Shown here piece by piece: positions 18,116-27,401 of a DNA stretch of 64,000 bases. The notes under the pieces were generated by a model. That model was not told the DNA's origin, made no database searches, and saw only the letters and a list, made by a program, of their open reading frames with translations. Origin of the DNA: Fibrobacterota bacterium (GTDB lineage Bacteria > Fibrobacterota > Chitinivibrionia > Chitinivibrionales > Chitinispirillaceae); NCBI GenBank assembly GCA_023436205.1, contig JAEZKC010000072.1, positions 87,825-151,824 on the forward strand, in the 5' to 3' direction. Position numbers and translations under genes: made by a program. The first letter of the stretch is position 1; every line of letters begins with the position of its first letter.

Positions 18116-18120
18116 GTCCT

Positions 18121-20247
18121 CTAAAGTAACTTAATGTATTCTGTTTTCACCAAACCATCACATTCAAGTCTGATCAAGTACACTCCGCTGTTGACATCAG
18201 TAAGTGGAATTTCCAATCTGCCGGTTCCAATGTCAGTGGTGACTCTAGTGCAAAACACCTTCTTGCCATTCAGTGTGAAAATGTTAACTTTAAGATTCTT
18301 TAATTCAGCATTCAGGATGAAGAGTGCTCTTTTTGCCGGATTGAACGACAGAACGGATTCAGCATTTTTCGCTTGGTGCGCTTGTGTTACAGTAGCTTGA
18401 TCAAAGGATATTTTATCGATATTCGGGCCATCCTGGCTGTTTATGGTTGCCAAAATTATAGTGCTTGCTCCCTGCGGTAAAGACAAGACGACCTGCTTAG
18501 ATTCCCAGGTAGTCCAATCTGCAGTGGCATCAAAGGTGACTGAAGCAATCTGTGGGGTGTTGTTTACGGATATAGACAATGCTCTTGCCGTTCCTGAACC
18601 GTTGGAAAAAGTAATTAGTATCGCCTTCGTACCAGCTTCATCAGCGCAAACGGGAATTTCCACTGATGCTGCTGCAGCATTGAAATTGACATAGGACTCA
18701 CCTGTAAAACCGGTGTTTTTAGTTTCAGTTACTGCTTCCTTTAATATGCCGTTTTCCGCCTGGTACACAAATTTGTCAGTAGGCAAAAAAGAAGCTGAAA
18801 CAGAGATGTTACTGTTAAGAGAGGAAATGGTCCAGGCGGCGACAGTGCCGGTATGACCTCCCGACCACCCGTTGAATGTCCACCCTTTTTCAGGAACTGC
18901 TGTCAGGGTTACCGTTGTGCCTTCAACAAGTGAAGATCCTTCAGGTTGCTGGGAGATGGATCCCCCGGGTGCGGCCAGCTTTGTAATGGTGTAGAATTTC
19001 CGGGTATCCTGAATGAAATGGGCGATTATGCTTTTGTTTGCGTTCATGTTGACGGTTGCCGGATTGGTGGTACCGGAAAGATCTCCGCTCCAGCGGTCAA
19101 ACAGATATCCGTTGGCGGGTGTAGCAGTGATAGTCACGTTTGTGCCGCTGTTGAAACTGCCGCTTGCGGGAGAGACGGTGCCTTGTCCCTGTACTGAGGT
19201 TGTAAGACTGTGCTTGACAACTGGAGTGCCGATCTTGCCTGTTCCCGCATACTGAGGAACGATGGTCTTGACATCCTCTGTATTGCTGGTCAGCACCTGG
19301 GAGTAGGTGTAGGGGATATTGGCGGTGCAGTTGCCGGGGTAGGCGCGTGATGTACGGCTGACTTCGATATTGCTGATTCTCTCTGCTTTTCCCGGAGCAT
19401 CTGTTGGTGTGTAGATGGAATAATGCAGCGCCTCGTAGTAGTTTCTTTCAACTCTGACGCATGTGCCGGCTCTTATCTCTGTGGCGTCTGTTGCTCCTGA
19501 AATGTAATTATTGAAAAAGTGTCCGGTGGCGCCTCGATACATGGGCACACGCAGAAGTACCTTTTTATAGTGATTGTGATGAATGGTGACTAAACGGTCG
19601 TTGTACAGGTCATTGTCCGCGGCACCCACAAGACTGCCCTTATGGTGGTCATGAAAGTAGTTCCATGAAAGGGTAATAAAACCTGTCTGGCCTTTTATGT
19701 CAAGTAAACCGTCATACAGATCTTTATTTTTCTGTACCGACGGATCTTCTGAATAAACCTCGCAATGATCAACCCAGATGTTTTTGCTGGTGCCGCTGAT
19801 GGAGATGCAGTCTCCTCCGTTTACCCCTCCAGGATTGGAGGTGCCCACCAGGGTGATCTTCAGGTTCTGGATGATCACGTTGTTTTGACTGGAGATGTCG
19901 ATGCCCACGCCCTGCAGAAAGCCTTTGGTACCTACCCCAATGATCGACTTGTTGGATTTAACCCGGATCTGACCTCCTGCGCTTCCATTAGTAATAGTAC
20001 CATCCACCATGATGATGTAGGGGGTGGAACTCTCAGCATAAGATTTCAATTGTGAGTACGATGAAGCAGTTACGGTTTGGCCAGCTTTGCCGCCTGTTGT
20101 GCCGCCATTGAGGGTGGCAAAGCCGACCAGGTCAAAGTTGGGTTGGGCGGCAGAAAGAGTACAGATGAAAACCATAAAGAGCAGTGTAGCGGGAAAAAGG
20201 CAGAGTAGGTACCCTGTTATGGCTGAGTATTTGGACTGTGTGTGCAT
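18121..20247 (-). CDS. Secreted pectate lyase (PL1, Pec_lyase_C type) with B repeats, CBM and sorting tail
   Basis: 708 residues. Signal peptide 1-34 (TLSAAQ). The PL1 domain, about 36-345, is of the classical Pel type: GFATLNGGTTGGKAG start, IWVDHCEVYS, DGLLDIK (calcium-binding Asp), VTIHHNHYKKVLLRVPMYRG. The RxPxxR motif is intact (RVPMYR), including the catalytic arginine. Two B repeats (344-412, 419-486) are followed by a CBM6/35-like module YQAENG (492-609) and a sorting tail (639-708, ending VKTEYIKLL). It follows the PL10 gene at 20394 by 146 bases, so the two probably form one transcript. A remnant of another tail lies directly after its stop. Confidence 0.9.
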   Translation of the reverse strand: MHTQSKYSAITGYLLCLFPATLLFMVFICTLSAAQPNFDLVGFATLNGGTTGGKAGQTVTASSYSQLKSYAESSTPYIIMVDGTITNGSAGGQIRVKSNKSIIGVGTKGFLQGVGIDISSQNNVIIQNLKITLVGTSNPGGVNGGDCISISGTSKNIWVDHCEVYSEDPSVQKNKDLYDGLLDIKGQTGFITLSWNYFHDHHKGSLVGAADNDLYNDRLVTIHHNHYKKVLLRVPMYRGATGHFFNNYISGATDATEIRAGTCVRVERNYYEALHYSIYTPTDAPGKAERISNIEVSRTSRAYPGNCTANIPYTYSQVLTSNTEDVKTIVPQYAGTGKIGTPVVKHSLTTSVQGQGTVSPASGSFNSGTNVTITATPANGYLFDRWSGDLSGTTNPATVNMNANKSIIAHFIQDTRKFYTITKLAAPGGSISQQPEGSSLVEGTTVTLTAVPEKGWTFNGWSGGHTGTVAAWTISSLNSNISVSASFLPTDKFVYQAENGILKEAVTETKNTGFTGESYVNFNAAAASVEIPVCADEAGTKAILITFSNGSGTARALSISVNNTPQIASVTFDATADWTTWESKQVVLSLPQGASTIILATINSQDGPNIDKISFDQATVTQAHQAKNAESVLSFNPAKRALFILNAELKNLKVNIFTLNGKKVFCTRVTTDIGTGRLEIPLTDVNSGVYLIRLECDGLVKTEYIKLL

Positions 20248-20393
20248 AGTGTCTCCCCAAAGAATAGAAGAAATTTGGCTGGCTGATAGAATGCCCGGAT
20301 CAGTGCTTTACTGCTGCTTTAATGATTGAACATTACTTTGTACCCGACAATAGGTGACAGCTATACAAACCATCACCCGCAAATTTGAAATAA

Positions 20394-21317
20394 TTACAAG
20401 AGATTGAATAATCCGCTCTCTACAACTCCGTTTGAAAACTTCAGGTCGGATGTGCGCGTCTTCTTAAACCAGGCTATGGCTCCTTTGGCCGCGTTCTGCA
20501 CAGCGGTTGTCTGGTTGGGCCAAGCCATCAGAAAGTAAACGATCGAAACAGATTCCGATCCGGACTTGGAGGCCAGTTCGTAGGCTCGTGCCGCCTTGGG
20601 AACATAGGTAAGCGGATCGTGCTGGGCGCACCAGACCGTAAGTTTCCCGTTATTTATGATCTGCGCCTTGAGTGCAAAGTCGACTGTCTTGTCGAGTGCA
20701 GTCTGGAGTTTGGATAGATCAGCCGATGAAGCGATGTCGGAATCGAAGGGAGATTTCTTGTCGATGATATCCTTGACCAGAACCATCACCCGTACCATCG
20801 CGTTGTCATTGTAGGTGGCAAGGTCTGAATAATTGTTCCGCTTGGGATAGACCTGAGGCCAACCACCATTGGGGAGTTGGGAGGTCAACACAAAGCCCAG
20901 AGCTTTGTTGAATGAGCTCTTGAATTGATTTTTATAGGTGCTGTTTGTAGTCGCCTTGTAGCGTACAGCCAGAAGCCGCATCTCCTGAATGGTGGCGTTG
21001 TTGTCGAATGTGCCGAGAACACCACTGGGACCGGTCAAGGAGGAAGGGGCCGTGCTGCCGTTATGGGGATTGACGTAATACGATGCATAGGCTTTGCAGA
21101 ATCCCCCGTGGCTCATCTGCCAGGTGGCGAGATTGGAGGTGTAGGTGTCGATGTTCATGGAACCGGCCGCAGAGGTCAGTTCACTGTATCCGCGCAGCTT
21201 ATCCAGCGCAGAAAGGACCGATGATGGGGGAGTGTAGGCTGCGGAGGATTGGGGTGCAATAAGTGCTGTCAACCCGATAAGTAGCATGAAACTGTGATAG
21301 AGAGTAAGGCGTTTCAT
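20394..21317 (-). CDS. Pectate lyase PL10, C-terminally shortened
   Basis: 307 residues from the ATG at 21317, which has a CAGGAG site six bases upstream; an ATG 27 bases earlier is less likely. Signal peptide about 1-25 (SSAAYTPP). PL10 signatures in order: TWQMSHGGF, GTFDNNATIQEMRLLA, GGWPQVYP, ATYNDNAMVRVM, WCAQHDPLTYVPKAARAYE. PL10 lyases use an (alpha/alpha)3 toroid and calcium to cleave polygalacturonate. Known members continue for another 50-60 residues after the AIAWFKKT helix, with a WARFYE-type segment; here the frame ends KFSNGVVESGLFNLL. No match to the missing part follows in other frames. It is one of three enzymes here without the B-repeat/CBM/tail cassette, so it may stay periplasmic or be partly inactive. 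It heads a two-gene unit with 18121 from a CGAAC/CGAAT-type promoter. Confidence 0.82.
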   Translation of the reverse strand: MKRLTLYHSFMLLIGLTALIAPQSSAAYTPPSSVLSALDKLRGYSELTSAAGSMNIDTYTSNLATWQMSHGGFCKAYASYYVNPHNGSTAPSSLTGPSGVLGTFDNNATIQEMRLLAVRYKATTNSTYKNQFKSSFNKALGFVLTSQLPNGGWPQVYPKRNNYSDLATYNDNAMVRVMVLVKDIIDKKSPFDSDIASSADLSKLQTALDKTVDFALKAQIINNGKLTVWCAQHDPLTYVPKAARAYELASKSGSESVSIVYFLMAWPNQTTAVQNAAKGAIAWFKKTRTSDLKFSNGVVESGLFNLL

Positions 21318-21824
21318 GGCGATCTCCTGCTGATTTTTTTTCAAACCTGATCCTGAGTTAACAACCAGTCATTAGCATATTATACTGAAAATTAACTCCG
21401 CGCGCCATAAAAAAACTATCGGTATGGTATATGTTCCGAATAATTATTTTCATAAGCTATTGAAAAAAATGAAGATGTGTAATATTATGCATTGTTGATT
21501 AAAGATTTTTCACGAACAAAAAAGTGCGAGGTCGGCTCCTGGTTGGTCTTCGCTGAGCAGAAACTTATTTTCGGCCTGGACAATATCGGATCATGTTGAG
21601 GAGGTACTCCCATCAATGCAAACTGTGCCCTTGGAGGGGAGTCTGTAGTGAGGGGGGCACTTTTCGCTGCTTATTGAATGGTAACAAAACTTGTTCTGCA
21701 GAGTATTGATTGCAGGTCGAAGCAGGGTAAGGTTGAGCTCATTGTCAGACAGATTGTCCTGCTTGAGGGATTACTCAGGCAGGACAAATGCCCTATGCTA
21801 TGTTATTCGGCTAACTATCTGTTT
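21318..21824. other. Intergenic region upstream of the PL10 gene
   Basis: Holds the PL10 promoter (21379-21441) and a second upstream element TTTTTCACGAACA (21506-21518). The remaining 300 bases show nothing recognisable; 21825 is the end of the next lyase gene. Confidence 0.5.
21379..21441 (-). promoter_or_regulatory. CGAAC-type promoter of the PL10 gene (variant)
   Basis: Plus-strand reading: -10 ATTATA (21379-21384), 17 bases, a poor -35 match GCGCCA (21402-21407), 29 bases, CGAAT (21437-21441) within GTTCCGAATA. The spacing agrees with the other promoters though two boxes are off consensus. Confidence 0.5.
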
Positions 21825-24308
21825 TCATCGAACAATCGTTATCTTTTCAACCTGGTCACCATTTTCACCCTTGATTTTCAGAAAGCAGACCCCATGTGCC
21901 CATGTCTTTTTGGATGGGATTCTGAGAGTATGGTGGGTTGGTATGCCTTTATATACTGTTTCAATTTTCCTGCCGGCTACGTCGAATAGTTCGACTTCAA
22001 GAAATGTTTTTGAAGCAAGTCTCAGGGAAATGAATTTGGCAGTGACATGTGCCTCCACAATGTTGGATTGACTTGCTGGCCTATGTAGATTGAGAGGAGT
22101 GGTGACTTTGAATCGGACAGGGTCACCAGCCAGTTCATTAAGATACATCTCAAGATTGGTGTAGTCTTCATCGGACAAATTGAGGTTGTTCCGATCGGAG
22201 GCGTCGTTAGGATTTAATCCATGCTTTACCTCCCAGGAATCCGGCATGCCGTCGCGATCGGAGTCGATTGGAGGGGTGCCGCCGTTGTACTTAGGATAAC
22301 CACCTACATCGTTCTGGCTGTCGATGATTCCCTTCATGCCGCTTTTACTACCCTTATAAGTGTATGTTCTATCTTTTACCTCTTTCAGTATACGCGTGTC
22401 GTGGGAATCTAGTTTTGGCTTGATTGCACCTACATTTGAGAGCACATCTTGGTATGTCTCTTCTGCAGTTTTCGGCATGATACTTAGTGGAAAAAGAAGC
22501 GTATCACTTCTGACATCAGCTATTGAGCCGGTCCCTGAATTACAAATTTTCCAATTGTCTTCACTTGGTTTCAGCACAATGCCACCTGAAGCATTGTCCA
22601 TTTTATTTCCAACTACGTACCCCCTCTGCTCGCCACCATCAATTTTTACCAATCTCCAGTGTGTAGTCGAGGGCCCTCCTCTGTAATAATTGTTTATAAA
22701 ATTAAGTTGCCTGACCCCGCCATCTGTTGTTCGGTGTACCCAGTTATAAATTACATTATTAATGATTTCGCAATAACCGGCAGCAGTTTTTCCATCCGGC
22801 TCCAATCCACCAGCCAGTGACCAGTTTCGTCCAGCACAATGGGCGTGAAGATTATTAATGAAACTACCATACTTACCGCTGATCGAGGCTGCAAAAGAGT
22901 GGTTACCATTAAAGTGAACTGACATATTCAATGCTTCGGTAACCAGATTTCTCTGATAAGTAATATTTTTGGCATTACGGGAGCTGTATGCTTCGTCAAT
23001 GGACCAGCTTATTGAGCAATGGTCAATGATACAGTGGTCAGCACTTGCCATTCCCATGCCGTCCATTGCTTGTCCCGCGTGATCACCAACTCTAAGACGG
23101 ATATTCCTTATTATAACATCTTTGGAACCAAGTGGGCCCATCGACCAACGTGTAACACAGATTCCATCTCCGGGTGCGGTTTGGCCAGCGATATATACAT
23201 CGCCGCCATCACTTGGTATATTAATTTTGCTGTTGAGCGGAATTACCCCGCCAACTTTGAAAACAATTGTACGTGGACCTTTTTCATTAACTAATGCGTT
23301 ACGCAAACTTCCCGCACCTGCATCATTGAGATTGGTGACCTCTATAACCCTGCCACCTCTTCCGCCACGCGCGAAGCGCCCGTAGCCCATTGCGGTGGGG
23401 AATGCCAGTCGCCGTATGCGGAAAGGCAGTACATCCCCCTTGACAACACTCCCACTGAACCGTTCATCGATGCGCCACCAGTAGGTTTTAAAGGTGGTCA
23501 GGTCTTTCAGTTGGAATTTGGTAGTTGTCTGGTTGCCTTTGAATTCTGAAGAGCTGGTCGTAGCATTGTCCACACTGACGGAGTCTTCACCAAAATAAAC
23601 ATCGTGCGACTGGGCGCTTGCTGCCGCTTTCCAGTTCAAGCCGGCATCCATATCGTAATGGTCATCACCATCAATTGGTGAAAGGTCGGATGCTTTGAGA
23701 ACTGGGTCTGTTCCATCAATTTCAAAAGCATTTATGACCACATTGTCATAAGATCCGTTTCCCTCAGCACGGAATTTAATAACTACGTCCTTTCCCGCTT
23801 GAGCCTCAAAATCTACGTGTACTCGTCTGGCATCGAAATCGTTGGTTACGCGAGTGGGAACACTCAGGTTCCTGTGCTTGACATTTCCGTCAACAGACAC
23901 TTCCATTGTGCTGCCGGCAACGTTGTCCCAGAAACTGTGCCAGGTAACAAGAGAGTGTTTGCCAGAGGAAAGCCCCTTGATCACCATTTCCATGGCGCCG
24001 CCTGATGTGGTTCCATCTACAGTCAACCCATCACAGGTTAGTGTCGTATTATTAATAAGCAGTGCTTTGGACCATGCGCTTTTAATTCCTGTTCCAGAGG
24101 AACCGGCTTTGCGGAAAGTAACATCCAGATTGCCAACCTTGGTGTTTACTGTTGTACCGCTTGCGGTTACCCAGTTCTGCCAGCGGGCAGTGAACATGTC
24201 TGTGCGACCCAACGATGGGGCAATGTCTACACGTAGCCCGTTCGCCTGAATGGACCACACCGAAAGTGTGATTGCCACTATGGCAATTTGAAGTTTGGAT
24301 ACCTGCAT
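21825..24308 (-). CDS. Secreted multidomain pectate lyase (PL1) with malectin-like and FN3-like N-terminus
   Basis: 827 residues. Signal peptide 1-23 (SIQANG). The malectin-like domain spans about 24-205, with the same GTGIKSAW motif as in 14872. An FN3-like domain (SHDVYFGEDSVSV) lies at about 206-297, and the PL1 helix starts at about 299 (GYGRFARGGRGGRVIEVTNL) with IAGQTAPGDGICV and IDHCSISWSIDEAYSSR. DSDRDGMPDSWEVKHGLNP follows near 680 and a short Por-like tail (LFDVAGRKIETVYKGI ... EKITIVR) at 766-827. No B repeats and no CBM cassette. Together with 14872 it represents the older-looking domain plan of the locus. Excellent AGGAGGT ribosome-binding site. Transcribed alone from the palindrome-type promoter at 24402-24476. 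Confidence 0.88.
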   Translation of the reverse strand: MQVSKLQIAIVAITLSVWSIQANGLRVDIAPSLGRTDMFTARWQNWVTASGTTVNTKVGNLDVTFRKAGSSGTGIKSAWSKALLINNTTLTCDGLTVDGTTSGGAMEMVIKGLSSGKHSLVTWHSFWDNVAGSTMEVSVDGNVKHRNLSVPTRVTNDFDARRVHVDFEAQAGKDVVIKFRAEGNGSYDNVVINAFEIDGTDPVLKASDLSPIDGDDHYDMDAGLNWKAAASAQSHDVYFGEDSVSVDNATTSSSEFKGNQTTTKFQLKDLTTFKTYWWRIDERFSGSVVKGDVLPFRIRRLAFPTAMGYGRFARGGRGGRVIEVTNLNDAGAGSLRNALVNEKGPRTIVFKVGGVIPLNSKINIPSDGGDVYIAGQTAPGDGICVTRWSMGPLGSKDVIIRNIRLRVGDHAGQAMDGMGMASADHCIIDHCSISWSIDEAYSSRNAKNITYQRNLVTEALNMSVHFNGNHSFAASISGKYGSFINNLHAHCAGRNWSLAGGLEPDGKTAAGYCEIINNVIYNWVHRTTDGGVRQLNFINNYYRGGPSTTHWRLVKIDGGEQRGYVVGNKMDNASGGIVLKPSEDNWKICNSGTGSIADVRSDTLLFPLSIMPKTAEETYQDVLSNVGAIKPKLDSHDTRILKEVKDRTYTYKGSKSGMKGIIDSQNDVGGYPKYNGGTPPIDSDRDGMPDSWEVKHGLNPNDASDRNNLNLSDEDYTNLEMYLNELAGDPVRFKVTTPLNLHRPASQSNIVEAHVTAKFISLRLASKTFLEVELFDVAGRKIETVYKGIPTHHTLRIPSKKTWAHGVCFLKIKGENGDQVEKITIVR

Positions 24309-24797
24309 GAGAACCTCCTATTGGTAACTGATATGTGAGGTGCCGTATGGCTACATGGTTTCGACTGTTTTGAAATTGATCACCGATATGGTTTTATCAA
24401 CAATATAAGGGAATGTGAAATAGACAGTGAGCTTTGTTTGAATTTTAGAATTTTTTCTGTACTGTTTTGAGTACAGCGTCTGCTGGTTTGTGTAAAGAGG
24501 TTTATTGAATGGTTATTGTACTTCAAAGACCAATAAGAAAATAATCTCTAATTTTACCAGGTACAGACATTCATATGTGTTTAAAGATGACGCTGTTTGG
24601 TCAATCGGGCCCATTCGTATTCTTCAATAGAGGATTTGAAGGGTAGGGTGGGAGCTGAGCTATCTGGGAAATTTAAAAACTCGCTTAAAAATTGAGTACA
24701 CCTCTTTTTCGTGGAAAATGGGTCCCCACATTGTGGATTACAGGTTGCAGGGTACAAGTACATCCTGACTATTTCAACACTGGAGAGCACGAACTCA
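24309..24797. other. Intergenic region with a palindrome-type promoter
   Basis: Contains the promoter and operator of the lyase gene at 21825 (24402-24476). From 24480 to 24797 nothing is recognised; a TTGAGTACA half-site occurs near 24691-24699. Confidence 0.5.
24402..24476 (-). promoter_or_regulatory. Promoter with CTGTACT-N6-AGTACAG operator, gene at 21825
   Basis: Plus-strand reading: -10 AATATA (24402-24407, TATATT on the coding strand), then exactly 49 bases to the perfect 7-base inverted repeat CTGTACT GTTTTG AGTACAG (24457-24476). The same operator and the same 49-base spacing occur before the gene at 37255. Confidence 0.7.
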
Positions 24798-26429
24798 CTA
24801 ATAATTATCAAACAGAACCAGCTGGTCATTTTTTCGCTGGTTCATATATGTCAGTTTGATCCAGCTTGCGTTTCTGGCTTTGGTGCAGATGCGTACTTCA
24901 TCAATAACTCCCGAAAAGTATAGCCCGTCACTACTATCAGGGAGTAACCGTCTTCCGATCTCTACATCGAATGATTCATTACGTGGGTCCGGGTTGAGAT
25001 CATGGCTTATGGTACTGTCAACACATACACCGTTCACATAAAGGTATTGGGCAGCCCCGTCGCGTACCCCGTACAGGTGAATCCAGTTTCCAAATGAATA
25101 CGGGTATTCGGTAAAATCCCATCCCGCAGGACTGTCAAGGTAATTTGAAAAACGCCAGTTGTTGTTTTGTACTTTCAGGTAATACTGAAGATCACCTTTA
25201 CATACTACTATGCGGTTGGATGTAACGCTGTCGGAATTAACCCATGCAGAAACGGAAAATCTCCCATCTGCAGGAAAATTGAGTTTCCCGCTGGCTGTAT
25301 TGTCCATTGTGATAAAACTGCTGTTATCGGAAAATAATGCGGCACGGCCGATTATTCCTTCTCCACTTTTAACATTGTTCATTATTCCCTCAAATCCATT
25401 CTGAGTGGCGTCTTTTGCCTGAAGGCTGCTCTGCTCAGAGAGGTGCCAGACTCCACCGAAACCATTGGCGGTGTCAAATACAGGAGTTTTCTGCGGAACA
25501 TTCTCGACCTCTGCGTTTCCCCACATTAACTGAAAGGCCAATCTTGTGCTGTTGGCGTAGATTGTGTCCATCCTGACCCAGATCTCAGCCTGCCCGGCTG
25601 TGGAATCCCACCGCTCTATCTCAAATGGTAACGGAGTAGAATCTTTATCGGGTTTTATAATCAGCAAATCTTCACCATTAGCTTTAGCTTCACTGAAATT
25701 AAAATTGCTGCTGTTTAATCTGACAAGCACCGGGAAATTATTAACATTTTCATAAACTGCTGCGCCCGATGAAGTCGTATTGAGGTAAACCGGTTTGGAA
25801 TACATCCATCCCTGAAAAGCAGTCTGAGTGATTTGGCCGGGGATAGCAACAATATTCTCATGAATGATAGGGCTGATTTCCGGGTCGATACTGATGATAT
25901 TGATTGTATAAGTACCGGCTGGCAAATCGGTAAACTGATAAAAACCATCAACATCGACTTCGACAAGTCTCTCCAGCCCAACGACCTGTGCAAATCGTCT
26001 GTCGCTTACGGCATCATAATTGACCTTGCCTTTGATGGTGGCGAATGGTTGCATGGTGTCAGGCTCAAGAGTAATTAGTCCGGTATCAGCTTCAGTGATC
26101 GCGAGATGAATCAGCACTGCCTCACTTATTCTATCTGTAACCTCGATAACATAAAAACCGGTATCCAGGGAGTCTATAATGAATTTTCCGTCCTGATCTG
26201 TAAGAAGATTGTCGTAATTTGTTATTGTCTGCTTGGCCAAAACGGCATCTTTTGTGTAATCTGCACGGCGCAACCTGACTGTCGCTCCCGATGCGGGCTC
26301 TTTTGCAGAAGTGTAAACAGTTACTGCCACACGTGCATTACCTTGTTCGCTGGTACCTGTGAGATCTGTGGTAGAGCATCTGCAGAAGACCAAAAGTACA
26401 ACAATTAAAATATTTATAGCATTGTTCAT
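24798..26429 (-). CDS. Surface lipoprotein with carboxypeptidase-regulatory-like, DUF2341 and LamG domains
   Basis: 543 residues. Hydrophobic leader followed by FCRCSTT; Cys18 is the likely lipid-attachment residue, with an unusual Arg before it, which the paralogue at 53372 also has. Two carboxypeptidase-regulatory-like beta-sandwich units: about 30-125 (PASGATVRLRRADY) and about 128-200 (YQFTDLPAGTYTINI). A DUF2341 domain follows (about 205-310: FPVLVRLNSSNFNF, PFEIERWDS, IWVRMDTI), then a LamG/concanavalin-like domain (about 325-520: GVWHLSE, FSVSAWVN, YLYVNGVCVDSTI, IDEVRI). This architecture suggests carbohydrate binding on the outer surface. Its ATG overlaps the stop of the TIGR02147 regulator by four bases (ATGA), so the two are translationally coupled. 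AAGGTGGG ribosome-binding site. A sensor or substrate-binding role is inferred. Confidence 0.82.
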   Translation of the reverse strand: MNNAINILIVVLLVFCRCSTTDLTGTSEQGNARVAVTVYTSAKEPASGATVRLRRADYTKDAVLAKQTITNYDNLLTDQDGKFIIDSLDTGFYVIEVTDRISEAVLIHLAITEADTGLITLEPDTMQPFATIKGKVNYDAVSDRRFAQVVGLERLVEVDVDGFYQFTDLPAGTYTINIISIDPEISPIIHENIVAIPGQITQTAFQGWMYSKPVYLNTTSSGAAVYENVNNFPVLVRLNSSNFNFSEAKANGEDLLIIKPDKDSTPLPFEIERWDSTAGQAEIWVRMDTIYANSTRLAFQLMWGNAEVENVPQKTPVFDTANGFGGVWHLSEQSSLQAKDATQNGFEGIMNNVKSGEGIIGRAALFSDNSSFITMDNTASGKLNFPADGRFSVSAWVNSDSVTSNRIVVCKGDLQYYLKVQNNNWRFSNYLDSPAGWDFTEYPYSFGNWIHLYGVRDGAAQYLYVNGVCVDSTISHDLNPDPRNESFDVEIGRRLLPDSSDGLYFSGVIDEVRICTKARNASWIKLTYMNQRKNDQLVLFDNY

Positions 26430-27271
26430 TTTCCCACCTTCTGCTGATTGGCTGGTTGACCAACCGGGAACAGTTCCACCACAAGAGAGTAAAAATTATC
26501 CCCCTTTTCAGCCTCACTGTCAACTAAACCAATTATTCTTTTTCTAAAATCAGCGATTTCCCGCTTCAATTCTGGAAGTTTATTGTGTGGTACGGCCATG
26601 ATGACACTCGAAATGTCACGCTCTGAAGGCGGAAATCGATCTATCGCCTCCATGCCAAGTCTTGCATATTCACGGTTCATACCCCTTACGGCAATCGAAC
26701 TGACTTCCGAACCGGTTGTAATATCGGTGTCAGTCTGGACATATCTGCCGTTTCCGTCTTTTCGCAGAAGCCCTAATCGTAGCAGGAGGCTAACACTCTC
26801 ACGTGCCTCGGAGATTTTGATCTGCGGGTTAACCGATCTGGCTAATAGTGAAAAATCATCATTCCACTCCACCGCGACGGCCAGCTCACGGACAACAGGA
26901 TTGTACCATTTTTGATAGTACTCGTATAAATGAACGGGGAGTAGCTTCTGTGGTTTGCGGTAATGCAAACCCCTTAGAATGGCCAGGAATTTTTTCTTGT
27001 TATCTTCGTTTTTTGCCTGGTTGAATAAAACAAGGTTTTCAAAAAATCTGCCATCTCTTTCAGAAAGCCCGAGACCTTTTATGAAGGCATATATAGTGGT
27101 CTGAGTTAAGTTGCGTTTCCCTGAAACAACTTCCCGGTAAATCGAGGGTGATTTAAGACCTGCTTTGATGCAGAATGAACGGTAAGAAAAGGTCTTGGAT
27201 GTGTTCCTCTTATGGTCATAATAGTCAGAAAGGTATTGCCGGTAATCAGTATAAAATTCAAGAGGCTGCAT
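26426..27271 (-). CDS. TIGR02147-family regulator (HTH plus DUF4423-like)
   Basis: 281 residues from the ATG at 27271. A start 42 bases upstream is also open, but the shorter form matches the length (283) and N-terminus of the paralogue at 55012. N-terminal helix-turn-helix-like region: FYTDYRQYLSDYYDHKR, FSYRSFCIKAGLKSPS, VSGKRNLTQTTI. The middle and C-terminal part (LHLYEYYQKWYNPVVREL, then ISSVIMAVPHNKLPELKREI) matches the TIGR02147/DUF4423 family, abundant in Fibrobacter and of unproven function. It probably binds DNA. It ends in an ATGA overlap with the lipoprotein gene at 24798. It lies 130 bases downstream of the pectin esterase gene at 27402 in transcription order and may be read from the same long transcript, giving feedback control of the operon. 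Confidence 0.85.
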   Translation of the reverse strand: MQPLEFYTDYRQYLSDYYDHKRNTSKTFSYRSFCIKAGLKSPSIYREVVSGKRNLTQTTIYAFIKGLGLSERDGRFFENLVLFNQAKNEDNKKKFLAILRGLHYRKPQKLLPVHLYEYYQKWYNPVVRELAVAVEWNDDFSLLARSVNPQIKISEARESVSLLLRLGLLRKDGNGRYVQTDTDITTGSEVSSIAVRGMNREYARLGMEAIDRFPPSERDISSVIMAVPHNKLPELKREIADFRKRIIGLVDSEAEKGDNFYSLVVELFPVGQPANQQKVGK

Positions 27272-27401
27272 AGATATCCAATATATAGGGAAAAAGTGGA
27301 ATGGGCAAGCCATTCTTTGTCTGTAAACTGAGACGACAGAATTCCTGAACTGAAAAGAGAGATGATAGTTTCATTAGTAACTGTTCACCTCTTTTTTTGA
27401 A

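Larger units (their letters stand above)
17638..18120. other. Intergenic region with promoter, hairpins and a tail remnant
   Basis: Contains the CGAAC-type promoter of the gene at 14872 (17692-17754), a further AATTCCGAACA (17820-17830), a hairpin AGGGGAGA / TCTCCCCT (17952-17979), a perfect 8-base inverted repeat TGATCTAG / CTAGATCA (18001-18021), and the tail remnant at 18026-18115. Confidence 0.6.
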
